DNA of 44,984 nt from Bacteroidota bacterium. Its GTDB lineage: Bacteria; Bacteroidota; Bacteroidia; Palsa-965. Positions 1 to 8,055 of this stretch are shown one piece after another. The stretch lies in NCBI GenBank assembly GCA_013298545.1, contig JAAFIA010000037.1, positions 1-44,984 on the forward strand. Direction: 5' to 3'. Made by a program: the position numbers and the translations under genes. The stretch's first letter is position 1. The number at the start of each line of letters is the position of its first letter. A model generated the notes under the pieces. That model saw nothing but the letters and a program-made list of their open reading frames with translations, ran no database searches and had not been told where the DNA came from.

Positions 1-1040
1 GCTTTTGCACCGAAGGCAAAGAGCATGGTTACCGCCGTAGTGCGTTTAGTTGAAAGCAGAAAGGATTGCGAAACAAGACAAGGCCCGCGTCCGATGCGTT
101 TTTTGTTTTCTGTAATTAAATCGGGAAGTTTTGGATTTGTTCCATGGTCTTCATACAAACTATACGCAACAGGCGATGATAGACTTCCGATGGCGCAATA
201 AACATCGGTTGTTTGCATCACTGATGAATTGGAGGAAAGTGTCGTTGGAAAATTTTGATCAAGGCTTTCGACAAAACGTTGAACTTGTTTTCCATCGGCA
301 TTGACATGTGGAATTTTACCCGTTACCTGTTCTTTCAGGTTTGGGCGAAACGCAATAAAGGCTTCTTGAACAGAATCATACGCAACTGCAAATCCATTTT
401 TCTGATCATCAGCCCAATCGGCGCCAGGATCAAATTCGGGTGTTTCATTGCATGGCGCAACATTGGCCACATGAACAAGCATGAGTTCCGAGATGTTCTT
501 TGTACCTCGATTTGTAACATAAAACATACGGCGCAAAATATCTTTTGTAGGATCGACCCAGTCGGTGCAAACCACATCAACACCAAGCGTTTCATTTTTA
601 AAGCGTGTGATCACAATGGGCGAATCGTCGGATGCGTAGGCTTGTATAGCATTCCATTCTGAGTTGCGCAGCCAAGAGATTGTTTTCTTACCATCAAGCG
701 TATATTGAATGCCTGCAAAAGCACCTTGATTTTCGGCAGCATTGAAATAAGGATTGTAATCTTCTGCTTTCCAGGAAGCAGGAACTTTATACAAGGTGCG
801 GTAGTTGAGGTGATCATAAAAATTGGAACAGGGCCAACGCAAACTAACCACTTCGCCATACTTTGAAAGACAAACCGTAAGGCCACCATTACCAACAACG
901 GCATTGCCGGATGATGCGCCAAACAATTTTTCCATGATGGGAAGTTTTGTTGATGGAACACCATCTTTATTTCCTGCTAAAAGAAAAAAAACGGGTATCA
1001 AAAAAAACAGCACACGTGTTATTCTACGAAAAAAAATCAT
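1..1040 (-). CDS. Partial secreted protein, GH15/glucoamylase-type N-terminal domain (C-terminus beyond left edge)
   Basis: The frame is open from an ATG at 1040 to the left edge (346 codons, no stop), so the 3' part is outside the window. Residues 1-22 form a signal peptide (MIFFRRITRVLFFLIPVFFL) with a possible lipobox-like end. The visible part looks like a beta-sandwich: residues 45-60 (GNAVVGNGGLTVCLSKYGEV) resemble the start of the N-terminal domain of GH15 glucoamylase/glucodextranase proteins, where a 'GNG.L.v.ld..G.i..l..P' pattern is common, followed by a stretch on residues such as WLRNSEWN and RRMFYVTN that fits the same fold. The catalytic barrel would lie outside the window, so no active-site residue can be checked. 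The family call is inference from pattern memory; a different secreted carbohydrate-active or binding protein is possible. It is divergent from the aminotransferase-like gene to the right. Confidence 0.55.
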   Translation of the reverse strand, partial: MIFFRRITRVLFFLIPVFFLLAGNKDGVPSTKLPIMEKLFGASSGNAVVGNGGLTVCLSKYGEVVSLRWPCSNFYDHLNYRTLYKVPASWKAEDYNPYFNAAENQGAFAGIQYTLDGKKTISWLRNSEWNAIQAYASDDSPIVITRFKNETLGVDVVCTDWVDPTKDILRRMFYVTNRGTKNISELMLVHVANVAPCNETPEFDPGADWADDQKNGFAVAYDSVQEAFIAFRPNLKEQVTGKIPHVNADGKQVQRFVESLDQNFPTTLSSNSSVMQTTDVYCAIGSLSSPVAYSLYEDHGTNPKLPDLITENKKRIGRGPCLVSQSFLLSTKRTTAVTMLFAFGAK

Positions 1041-1189
1041 CGTTTGATTCTGTGTTAGGAGGTAAATGATTTATTGAAAACGTTTTATCCGTCAAGATTC
1101 ATGCCGCATAAAAATAAGCAAAACATAATTCGTATCGCAATTCATTTCAATGCACTTACCTTTGTTGCTTTCATCTTCCTATCTATTGT

Positions 1190-2170
1190 ATGTTTAATCT
1201 CAACACATTAGTCAGCGAGCATATTCAGCAGTTTGTCGAAACACATGCGGCAGAAGCTTCAACACACGCAGAAAAAGGGACTCCTGATTCCGCACAGCGT
1301 TTACTCAAAGAGAAAATAGCAACCATTAAAGGCATTGCTCCTGCTTCCATTTTTCTTGGTCATGGAAAAGATCAGGTCATCGATTTACTACTACGCATCG
1401 TTTGTAAACCCGAAACCGACAACATCATTATTTTTCCACCAACCGAAACGGCTTACAAAACACAAGCCCAACTTCATGCTGTTGCGGTACGCGAAATTGC
1501 TTTAACAGGGGCATTTCAACCCGACTTGGATTTATTGCAAGAGCATGTTGATGCACATACAAAAATTATTTTTTTCTGTTCGCCAAACCCATCAACTACA
1601 AATACCATTGATCGGGAAGCGATTGAAATTGTCTTGAATAATTTTGATGGGTTGGTTGTTGTAGATGAAATGTGCATCAATTATTCGCGGCATAAAAGTT
1701 TCATTCCAGATTTAGCCGATTATGCCAACTTGGTGGTTCTTCAAACATTTTCTGAAGCCTGGAAGCTGCCGCATTTGCAGGTGGACATGGCTTTCGCTTG
1801 GCCCGATTTGATTAGCATTTTAAATACCATCAAACCGAAATACAACATCAACACGCCTACACAAGAACGTTTGCTCGATGCGCTCGAAAAGATAGACGAT
1901 GTCAATGCTGAAATTAAAGAAACGGTTCGCCTACGCGAGCAGCTACGCAAAGAACTTGCAACGTGCTCACTTGTAAAAAGGGTTTATTCCTCAGACACCA
2001 ATGCGATTTGGGTAGAAGTAACGGAATCGTTGTCAGTCTTCGAAGCGTTACGCCATGCGTCCATTGCGGTTTCCATTCAAAACGAAGACAACTGCAAAAA
2101 TCATATTCGCATTCCGGTTGGCACGGTGGAGGAAAATGCGTTAGTACTTGATGTGCTGAAAAAAATCTGA
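1190..2170 (+). CDS. HisC-family (PLP aminotransferase fold) protein lacking the catalytic lysine
   Basis: A 326-aa protein with the layout of histidinol-phosphate aminotransferase: a 'FLGHGKDQVIDLL' segment (family: GNGSDE.IDLL), 'IIFPPTETAYK' (family: PTY.MY), 'FFCSPNPSTTN' (family: C.PNNPTGN), 'VVVDEMCINY' (family: VVDEAY.DF), 'LQTFSEAWKLPHLQV' (family: TFSKAWGLAG.RLG) and 'HIRIPVGT' near the C-terminus. Against this pattern the Schiff-base lysine is Glu189, the PLP-contacting Asn is Pro134, the PLP-contacting Tyr is Cys162 and the phosphate-binding Arg is Gln197. Asp159 and Arg307 are kept. The start ATG at 1190 is the only sensible one. The protein is slightly short for HisC (about 350 aa) and lacks the usual N-terminal NENP motif. 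No his genes are near. The fold assignment is firm; loss of transaminase chemistry is inferred; the actual role is unknown. Confidence 0.8.
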   Translation: MFNLNTLVSEHIQQFVETHAAEASTHAEKGTPDSAQRLLKEKIATIKGIAPASIFLGHGKDQVIDLLLRIVCKPETDNIIIFPPTETAYKTQAQLHAVAVREIALTGAFQPDLDLLQEHVDAHTKIIFFCSPNPSTTNTIDREAIEIVLNNFDGLVVVDEMCINYSRHKSFIPDLADYANLVVLQTFSEAWKLPHLQVDMAFAWPDLISILNTIKPKYNINTPTQERLLDALEKIDDVNAEIKETVRLREQLRKELATCSLVKRVYSSDTNAIWVEVTESLSVFEALRHASIAVSIQNEDNCKNHIRIPVGTVEENALVLDVLKKI

Positions 2171-2182
2171 AGCCGCAATCCT

Positions 2183-3928
2183 TTACCGAAATTCATAATT
2201 TACGCCTGGCGTAATTTGCGTGAGCAATGTTGCGGGCGCATCTGTTGCTACGGCACGCCCTTCTTGCACCGGCGCAATAGGCGATTTGAGCTTCAAGTAT
2301 CCTTCAATGGCTTGATGTGTGGTAACACCCGTATCGCGGCGATTTTTCACATCTTTTATCCGACACATCACCGAATCGGGATCGCCTTCGCGCTCGCATG
2401 AAACAATGGTGTATGTTTTTTGCAAATCAATTTTTTTCTTGCCAACCTTTACCGATTCTAAACGACTGCCCATGGGCTTGTTGATGGCGAAACGAATATT
2501 CATACCTTGAAAACGAATGAGCCAACCCCCAAAACGGCGCGATGGATCCGAGGCAAAAACATTTTCCAATTCGCGCTCCAACCAATTCCAGATTTGTTGT
2601 CCGGTTACTTCACCTTTTACAAGTGGCGAATCGAGCGGAAAAATGCTCCATAAATAATCGCGGGTGATTTGTGCTTCGCCTGTTGTTGGATCGGGCACGA
2701 GTGGCGGACCAAAACGAAATCCGTTTGAGAGTGCGATATCTGGTTTGCAAGCCAACATCACCGCATCCGTAATCATGTTATCGGTTGGTGTTTCGATGAT
2801 GTAGTAACGCATCAAGGGTGTTTTGGAACGACCAATAACCGTGTTGAGATTTTCGGCAAATGGTTTATAGGTTTTCTGAATTTCGGCAAGCGTTTCTGCA
2901 TCGGGGCGGTATTTCTCTGGATCAACATCGAGCAATGCGTAATTGGTGTCAACCACTTTTCCGTTCTCTATCGTTAAATCGAGTTTGCTGATGAACGATG
3001 CAAATGCGCCTGGCTCGGTAACTTTCGCATATTTCCCAACCATAGGCTCGCGCACACGTTCGTGTGTATCGGCACCTAAAATAAAATCGATTCCTTCCGC
3101 ATGCGGTTGATTGGCGAGGTTTAATTGTTGCGCAAACCCCATGTGTGTAAGCGCGAAAACGAGTGTACATTGCTCGCGATCGCGAAGCAAACGAACATAT
3201 TTTTGCATGTTTTCAACCGGATCAGAAAATTTAATTCCCTTGCTATAATCCGGCGCTTGACGTATTGGTGTAAGTGGGTCGTTGTAGCCAACAAAACCAA
3301 TTTTCACACCACCAATTTGAAAAATCTGATACGGCGGAAAAAGTAAATCGCCACTTTGTTCGTCAAACATATTGCCACAGACTTTTGGTGCGAGGTAGCC
3401 GCCCATATCTTTCAGCAACATTTGTTTTCCATAAGCGACTTCCCAATTTCCGGGCAACATCAAATCGTATTGCAACCGGTTGACGAGTGGAATGATGGCC
3501 TGACCGAGTGTAAGCGAAGCAATCGCGCTTCCTTGAAAACAATCGCCGCCATCAAGCAATAACGTATTTCCTGGATTTTGTTTTTTGAGTGCATTGACCA
3601 TCGTGTGTAAACTGGCCAATCCGCCACGTTGACGAAAAACCGGTTTTCCGTTTTCCATGAAAAATTCATCGTGCGGGAGCAATTGTGCGTGCATATCGCC
3701 TGTATGCAAAAGCGTGATCGTTGTTGCTTTTCCCGATTTTACGGTTTGCGTATTTCGCATTTCTTCGGCATTTCCCGAATTGGTTTGGCTGAATGCAGGC
3801 AATGGACTTAGACCAACAGCGGCAGCACCGAGTCCAAGCGTCTTTAAAAATTTTCGACGATCGGAAGCCGATGCTTCGTGTGCGCCGCAAGTGCAGCCGG
3901 GCAAGTGTTCTATTTTCTGATCAGGCAT
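2183..3928 (-). CDS. SoxB-like thiosulfohydrolase / 5'-nucleotidase-family metallohydrolase, Tat-exported
   Basis: A 581-aa protein starting at the ATG at 3928, one base after the stop of the cytochrome gene; the longer open frame up to 4105 would overlap that gene and is not used. A twin-arginine signal (DRRKFLKTLG, Arg24-Arg25) follows a short Cys-containing leader (GCTCGAHEA). The metallophosphoesterase motifs are HTGDMH (Asp78, His80), LLLDGGD (residues 123-129), GNWE (161-163), THMG (His262) and ADTHE (His289). Trp in GNWE instead of His, and the following VAYG, match SoxB (GHWEFTYG) rather than classic 5'-nucleotidases. The C-terminal half has NGFRFG, as in the nucleotidase/SoxB C-domain. 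SoxB hydrolyses sulfate from a SoxY-bound thiosulfate adduct in the periplasm. No SoxYZ, SoxAX or SoxCD is visible here, so the substrate carrier is open. It could be a nucleotidase. Confidence 0.75.
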   Translation of the reverse strand: MPDQKIEHLPGCTCGAHEASASDRRKFLKTLGLGAAAVGLSPLPAFSQTNSGNAEEMRNTQTVKSGKATTITLLHTGDMHAQLLPHDEFFMENGKPVFRQRGGLASLHTMVNALKKQNPGNTLLLDGGDCFQGSAIASLTLGQAIIPLVNRLQYDLMLPGNWEVAYGKQMLLKDMGGYLAPKVCGNMFDEQSGDLLFPPYQIFQIGGVKIGFVGYNDPLTPIRQAPDYSKGIKFSDPVENMQKYVRLLRDREQCTLVFALTHMGFAQQLNLANQPHAEGIDFILGADTHERVREPMVGKYAKVTEPGAFASFISKLDLTIENGKVVDTNYALLDVDPEKYRPDAETLAEIQKTYKPFAENLNTVIGRSKTPLMRYYIIETPTDNMITDAVMLACKPDIALSNGFRFGPPLVPDPTTGEAQITRDYLWSIFPLDSPLVKGEVTGQQIWNWLERELENVFASDPSRRFGGWLIRFQGMNIRFAINKPMGSRLESVKVGKKKIDLQKTYTIVSCEREGDPDSVMCRIKDVKNRRDTGVTTHQAIEGYLKLKSPIAPVQEGRAVATDAPATLLTQITPGVNYEFR

Positions 3929-3929
3929 G

Positions 3930-4973
3930 TTATTTTTTGTGTGCTTTATCGATTGGTCCAAATGGCCCATACTTATGTTGGAGCATAGGAAATGAATCGC
4001 TGAATGGTCCAAACGGATGATCGGATGGCTTTTTGCTGATGTCGGGCCAGTCTGCCGAAATATCTTTATTGGGGTGTGGTTGTGAATTGACGAATGCTGC
4101 AACATCCCAACATGCTTCGTCAGACAATTGTGGCGTATCCCAATTCACACCAAAAGGCATATTTGCTTTTACATATCCGGCAAAGCGCGAAAGGCGATAC
4201 AGCCCTGCACCAATGTTATAACTGTGATCGCCCCAAAGAGGCGGATACTGATACGTTGCGGCATCTGCTTTTTTTCCTTCGCCGTTATTGCCGTGGCAGG
4301 AAGCACATTTCGCGGCATAAATTATTTTTCCTTTTTGTGGGTCGGCAGGACGGCTCATTTTTTTGAGGACATAAATTCCAGAACCTGCGGGCGATTTTCC
4401 TTTGGGCACTTCGCTTCCAACCCAAGTGATGTATGCCACAAGCGCAAGCATTTCGCGATTGAGGCTGTCTAGTTTTGTTCCGTTGAGGCTGCGTTCAATG
4501 CAATCGTTAACGCGTTTGGTAATTGATTCCATTGCTCCCGAGCGGGCACGAAATTTTGGATAGGTTGCAGCAACAGCAACATAATTATTTCCCCAAGGTT
4601 TCGTTCCTGCGTCGAGGTGGCAGTTTTGGCAATTCATGCCGTTTGTTATTTTAGCAACAACGCCTTCTGGTCCGAGGTAATACGCAGTATTGGCAACCAA
4701 CTTACGGCCATAACGAATGCGCTCGCCCAATTCGTTGTGTGGAATTTTGGAGGTGTCGGGCGCATGCCAAAACGTATCGACTGGAGGTTTCGCAATGTCG
4801 GCTACTTGCTTTTTTTTGCCTGTTGGATTTGTTGTTGCTGAAAACAAATCGGGTGGACCAACAAGGAGCAACCATAACAGCAGGACAATCACTCCAAGCA
4901 GAAATGCAACGAGCAAAGTCAATGCACGAATGGATTTGACGAGTGATTGAAATGAATTATCGTTTGTGTTCAT
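3930..4973 (-). CDS. TsdA-like dihaem cytochrome c (thiosulfate dehydrogenase family)
   Basis: A 347-aa protein with an N-terminal membrane anchor (residues about 17-38) and two c-type haem motifs, CQNCH and CASCH. The first domain contains YPKFRARSG and VNDCIERSLNG, and the second PPLWG, SYNIGAG, NMPFG and AAFVNSQP; all are typical of the TsdA family. The Cys of NDCIERS lies 39 residues after the first haem His, which fits the unusual Cys axial ligand known for TsdA, and the Met of NMPFG lies 45 residues after the second haem His, which fits the Met ligand of haem 2. TsdA oxidises thiosulfate to tetrathionate or the reverse. It is the first gene of a two-gene operon with the SoxB-like gene (1-nt gap). 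The membrane anchor differs from soluble TsdA and suggests electron delivery at the inner membrane. Confidence 0.8.
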   Translation of the reverse strand: MNTNDNSFQSLVKSIRALTLLVAFLLGVIVLLLWLLLVGPPDLFSATTNPTGKKKQVADIAKPPVDTFWHAPDTSKIPHNELGERIRYGRKLVANTAYYLGPEGVVAKITNGMNCQNCHLDAGTKPWGNNYVAVAATYPKFRARSGAMESITKRVNDCIERSLNGTKLDSLNREMLALVAYITWVGSEVPKGKSPAGSGIYVLKKMSRPADPQKGKIIYAAKCASCHGNNGEGKKADAATYQYPPLWGDHSYNIGAGLYRLSRFAGYVKANMPFGVNWDTPQLSDEACWDVAAFVNSQPHPNKDISADWPDISKKPSDHPFGPFSDSFPMLQHKYGPFGPIDKAHKK

Positions 4974-5067
4974 TTTTCTGGCAGATGCAAGATATTATTA
5001 AAACACGAAACAGAATAAAAATAAATAGCTATACGAAGTTGAGCAATGTGTTGCGTACCTTTAAGCC

Positions 5068-5229
5068 ATGCGAAAACTCACCAAAATTGGCATCAATGGA
5101 TTAATTTCCGTTGCTGCTATTTCTCTACTGATATGGATTTTGGGATATTCCCCAATTTATACTGCACCTTTGGCTTTACCTTTTTTACTGCTTTTACTCA
5201 TTTCATTTTCGAATAACCCACGAAATTAA
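5068..5229 (+). CDS. Small (53 aa) membrane protein
   Basis: An ATG at 5068 opens a 53-codon frame ending TAA at 5227-5229, one base before the ATG of the following outer-membrane protein gene. The product begins MRKLTKIGINGL and has two hydrophobic stretches (residues about 11-27 and 33-47) separated by GYSPIY, ending SFSNNPRN. The positive N-terminus, double transmembrane pattern and one-base spacing to the next gene support a real short gene, probably cotranscribed with it. I recognise no family. It is divergent from the TsdA/SoxB pair, with about 95 bases between the start codons. Confidence 0.55.
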   Translation: MRKLTKIGINGLISVAAISLLIWILGYSPIYTAPLALPFLLLLLISFSNNPRN

Positions 5230-5230
5230 C

Positions 5231-6085
5231 ATGCGTTTTAACCTTATTCTTCTCGCTCTGCTTGCTGCACTTTATGCCCAAGCGCAGCAAGATTCTTTAG
5301 CCATTGCTGGATTTATCAAGAAAAGTAAACAGGTGCGCGGTGCGTTCTATTTCGGATGGGGTTATAATAAAGACTACTATTCGAAATCAGATATTCATGT
5401 ACACGGCGATACAAAAAAAGGGCCTGTTGACTTTATGCTGTATGACATGGAAGCAAAAGACCGTACAGGCTTCCGCGATATTTTGCGTACAGATTTAACG
5501 ATTCCACAATATGGGTATCGGATTGGTTGGTGGATGCCCAATGGTGTGTGGGGCGTAGAACTAAATTTCGATCATCCGAAATACATCGTTACAGATTATC
5601 AGACGGTTCATCTTAAAGGAAGCATTTATGGAAAAGAATATGATGTAGATACCTTAATCGATCCGGTTGATTTCATGCACCTGGAACATACTGACGGCGC
5701 AAACTTTTTGGTGGCGAATATTATGTACCGCAAAAAAATATTCAGTAGGCCAAACTTGCGTGTTTTTGGCATGGCGAAAGTTGGCGCAGGCATTGTTATT
5801 CCGCGCTCAAACGTGCATTTATTTGGTGATCATTTCGATCATAATTTTCATGTTGCAGGGCAAGTTGCCTCCATTGAAACAGGCTTGCACATCGATCTAT
5901 TTCGTCATTTCTACATAGAACCAACAGTAAAAGGAGCTTTTGCCAATTATCCAAATGTTTTAGCGGTTGACGATGCGTTGATCAGCCATCATTTCTGGGC
6001 TGGAATGATCGAGTTACATGTAGGCATTCAGTTTCCGATGGGCCGCGCGAAACCTGAATTTTGGGATTTCTTGCGTAAAAACTAG
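5231..6085 (+). CDS. Outer-membrane beta-barrel protein of unknown function
   Basis: 284 aa with a signal peptide (MRFNLILLALLAALYAQAQ, residues 1-19). The mature part is rich in alternating aromatic/polar strands, for example YGYRIGWWMPNGVWGVEL, LRVFGMAKVGAGI and HFYIEPTVKGAFANY, and ends with a probable final strand and the tail FWDFLRKN. This is typical of small Bacteroidota outer-membrane barrels. It follows the 53-aa membrane protein by one base and is probably in the same transcript. No catalytic motif is recognised. Confidence 0.7.
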   Translation: MRFNLILLALLAALYAQAQQDSLAIAGFIKKSKQVRGAFYFGWGYNKDYYSKSDIHVHGDTKKGPVDFMLYDMEAKDRTGFRDILRTDLTIPQYGYRIGWWMPNGVWGVELNFDHPKYIVTDYQTVHLKGSIYGKEYDVDTLIDPVDFMHLEHTDGANFLVANIMYRKKIFSRPNLRVFGMAKVGAGIVIPRSNVHLFGDHFDHNFHVAGQVASIETGLHIDLFRHFYIEPTVKGAFANYPNVLAVDDALISHHFWAGMIELHVGIQFPMGRAKPEFWDFLRKN

Positions 6086-6169
6086 GCGCAATTCCGGTTT
6101 TTATCACACAATTCAGGGCCGATTTCGTCGTTTAAGAGGAAACTCCTACCTTGTTCTAAATCTTTGCCC

Positions 6170-6496
6170 ATGAAAATTATTGCAATCGACCGGATTCTCC
6201 CAACTGCATCGGAAGAAAAAATTCGCGGTGTGGTTATTCGCGAAGCCTTACATATCTGGACGTTATACACCAAAGATGTCTTGCGCGAGCTTTATTTCCG
6301 TAAAGATCGCCCCGGCGTGGTAATGGTTTTGGAATGCGAATCGGCTGCTGAGGCCAAAAAAATTCTGAATACATTTCCACTCGTTAAGTCGGGTGTTATT
6401 GAGTTTGATGTGATTCCGGTAGGCCATTTTGTTCCGTTTGGCACCTTAATCGATAAAGATTTGCTGGAACAATACCACGACAACCAACCTTTTTAA
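6170..6496 (+). CDS. Small ferredoxin-fold protein, muconolactone isomerase-like/YciI-like
   Basis: 108 aa from the ATG at 6170; a TTG two codons upstream (6164) is also in frame but the ATG gives the natural start MKIIAIDRILP. The sequence has the beta-alpha-beta-beta-alpha-beta rhythm of the dimeric alpha-beta barrel/muconolactone isomerase-like families: GVVMVLECESAAEAKKILNT followed by a hydrophobic strand IEFDVIPVG and the closing PFGTLI. No catalytic residues can be assigned. It is a single gene closed by the hairpin at 6522-6550. The family-level call is moderate; the function is unknown. Confidence 0.6.
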   Translation: MKIIAIDRILPTASEEKIRGVVIREALHIWTLYTKDVLRELYFRKDRPGVVMVLECESAAEAKKILNTFPLVKSGVIEFDVIPVGHFVPFGTLIDKDLLEQYHDNQPF

Positions 6497-6521
6497 TTTT
6501 GAACGCGTAAGAATTTTAACA

Positions 6522-6550
6522 AAAGAGGAATGGTTATTTCATTCCTCTTT
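6522..6550 (+). terminator. Intrinsic terminator after the isomerase-like gene
   Basis: Perfect 11-bp stem (AAAGAGGAATG / CATTCCTCTTT) around a 7-base loop, 25 bases after the stop at 6496. The T-rich 3' arm and following TTTCTT fit a terminator for the upstream gene. Confidence 0.6.
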
Positions 6551-6552
6551 CT

Positions 6553-6560
6553 TAGATTTG
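6553..6560 (+). promoter_or_regulatory. Candidate -7 box (TAGATTTG) for the first small T9SS gene
   Basis: Matches the Bacteroidota TAnnTTTG box, 35 bases before the ATG at 6596 and directly after the terminator hairpin. A good -33 TTG is not seen at the expected distance, so this is tentative. Confidence 0.35.
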
Positions 6561-6595
6561 TCGGTATTCAAAATAAAACACATAAAACCATCTCG

Positions 6596-7204
6596 ATGAA
6601 AGCAAAACTTTACATTCTATCTCTTATGGCTGGTCTTGGCTTTGCAGTTGCTGCGCAAGCACAATGTACCGCTACCATTAACTCACTCACCGTTGTGGGC
6701 GCAACAGTAACCGCTGTTGGTTCTGGAACTGGCGCACTCGGATTTCCGGTTCTTGGCTGGGATTGGGGTGATGCATCTTCTCCTTCTGTTGGTGCCAATG
6801 CTACGCATACGTATGCAACCAATGGTACTTATCAAATCTGCTTGACTTATTTTGATGCGTTGGATACAGCGAATTGCTTTACCTCAACATGTTCTTCAAT
6901 GACCATCAGCGCAGTTGGTGTATCGCAGTTAGCTGCTTTTGAAGCAAAGATGGCTATTTCTCCAAATCCTTTTGGAAACACAACCAATTTCAATTTATCG
7001 TTGAATCAGGCTTCTAAAGTTGAGATGGCTGTTTATGACATGACCGGAAAACAAGTGGCTATGGTGTATGAAGGCGAACTCAATGCTGGTCTTCACAACA
7101 TTGCTTGGACTCCTGAAAACCTTGCCGATGGCGTTTACTTCATCCAAGTAAAAGCTGGCGACAAAATGATTACGCGTAAAATTGTTCACACAACGAACAA
7201 CTAA
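6596..7204 (+). CDS. Secreted PKD-domain protein with type A T9SS sorting domain
   Basis: 202 aa from the ATG at 6596, chosen because it opens directly on a signal peptide (MKAKLYILSLMAGLGFAVAAQAQ); the frame open from 6530 adds a non-signal extension. Residues about 60-110 form a PKD-like domain (WDWGDASSPSV ... ATHTYATNGTYQICL). Residues about 125-202 form the C-terminal sorting domain: ISPNPFGN, VYDMTGKQV, LNAGLHNIAW, GVYFIQVKAGD and the basic ending TRKIVHTTNN. The type IX machinery should recognise this tail after Sec export, cleave it and attach or release the protein at the cell surface. The gene at 7397 is a close paralogue of the same length and layout. A strong terminator follows. 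Confidence 0.85.
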   Translation: MKAKLYILSLMAGLGFAVAAQAQCTATINSLTVVGATVTAVGSGTGALGFPVLGWDWGDASSPSVGANATHTYATNGTYQICLTYFDALDTANCFTSTCSSMTISAVGVSQLAAFEAKMAISPNPFGNTTNFNLSLNQASKVEMAVYDMTGKQVAMVYEGELNAGLHNIAWTPENLADGVYFIQVKAGDKMITRKIVHTTNN

Positions 7205-7224
7205 GGCTTCGCTCAACATCCCCG

Positions 7225-7255
7225 AAAACGGCTGCTCCATTCGAGCAGCCGTTTT
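7225..7255 (+). terminator. Strong intrinsic terminator
   Basis: 13-bp perfect stem (AAAACGGCTGCTC / GAGCAGCCGTTTT) with a CATTC loop and a T tract, 20 bases after the stop at 7204. Confidence 0.85.
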
Positions 7256-7396
7256 TATTTTGTGTAAAAAGAGAAAGCTGAATTGTATCAAAAAAAAAAT
7301 CAAACGTAAGATTCTAACGACATCGCTTTGTGCCTTGGTGTTAGTTGTTGGATGTTTGTGGTGTTCAAATTAATTATTCATTTAAAAACAACAACC

Positions 7397-7978
7397 ATGA
7401 AACTCAAAAACTACATTGCCGTAGCAGTATTGTCTGCTGTTACCGCATTCACAGCCCAAGCACAATGCTCGGTTAGCATTACATCCATTACATATTCTGG
7501 AGTGTCTATCACGGCTACGATGAACCCAAGTGGAATTGGCACGTATGGCTGGGATTGGGGCGATAGTAATTATAGTTTTGGACTAACAGCAACGCATACT
7601 TATTCTGCAAACGGGACTTATCTTGTTTGTGCATCGTTCATCGATTCGCTTCAGTGCATCGCAACTTCATGCGATACGGTTCCTTTCTTTTTAGGTGTAA
7701 ATGATCAACAACAAGTTCAAGTTGGTTTAAATACGTCTCCCAATCCATTTACAAATGAAGCACAGTTTAACATTTCGCTTTCTCAGGCTTCCGATGCGGA
7801 AGTTCTTGTCTATGATTTACAAGGCCGCGAAGTTGCCGAAATTTACAAGGGCGAATTGAATGCTGGTCTTCATAAAATGACTTGGACGCCAGAAAATTTG
7901 TCGGCTGGAATTTATATGGTTCAAATCAAAACGGGCGGACAAGTGATTACGCGTAAAATTGTGCATACTACGAATTAG
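7397..7978 (+). CDS. Secreted PKD-domain protein with type A T9SS sorting domain (paralogue of the preceding gene)
   Basis: 193 aa from the ATG at 7397, which begins the signal peptide MKLKNYIAVAVLSAVTAFTA; the upstream in-frame start at 7328 adds 23 unlikely residues. The middle has a PKD-like core (YGWDWGDSNYSF ... THTYSANGTYLVCA). The C-terminal sorting domain has TSPNPFTNEAQF, VYDLQGREVAEIY, LNAGLHKMTWTPENLSAGIY and ends TRKIVHTTN, nearly the same as the tail of the 6596 product. The N-terminal thirds are less alike, so this is an old tandem duplication with the sorting tail conserved. Partner or substrate is unknown. It has its own terminator at 8001-8030. Confidence 0.85.
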   Translation: MKLKNYIAVAVLSAVTAFTAQAQCSVSITSITYSGVSITATMNPSGIGTYGWDWGDSNYSFGLTATHTYSANGTYLVCASFIDSLQCIATSCDTVPFFLGVNDQQQVQVGLNTSPNPFTNEAQFNISLSQASDAEVLVYDLQGREVAEIYKGELNAGLHKMTWTPENLSAGIYMVQIKTGGQVITRKIVHTTN

Positions 7979-8000
7979 ATTTTAAAACAATGCCCCATGG

Positions 8001-8030
8001 AAAAGCTGCTCCTAAAAGGAGTGGCTTTTT
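8001..8030 (+). terminator. Intrinsic terminator
   Basis: AAAAGC and CTCCT arms pair with AGGAG and GCTTTT around a short A-rich loop, with one two-base mismatch, followed by a long T tract. It lies 22 bases after the stop at 7978 and between convergent genes. Confidence 0.7.
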
Positions 8031-8055
8031 TTGTTGTTTTTATCTTTTTGCTACA

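Noticed and set aside
3929-4105. Longer start for the SoxB-like protein
   Set aside because: It would overlap the upstream cytochrome gene; the internal ATG gives a Tat signal near the N-terminus.
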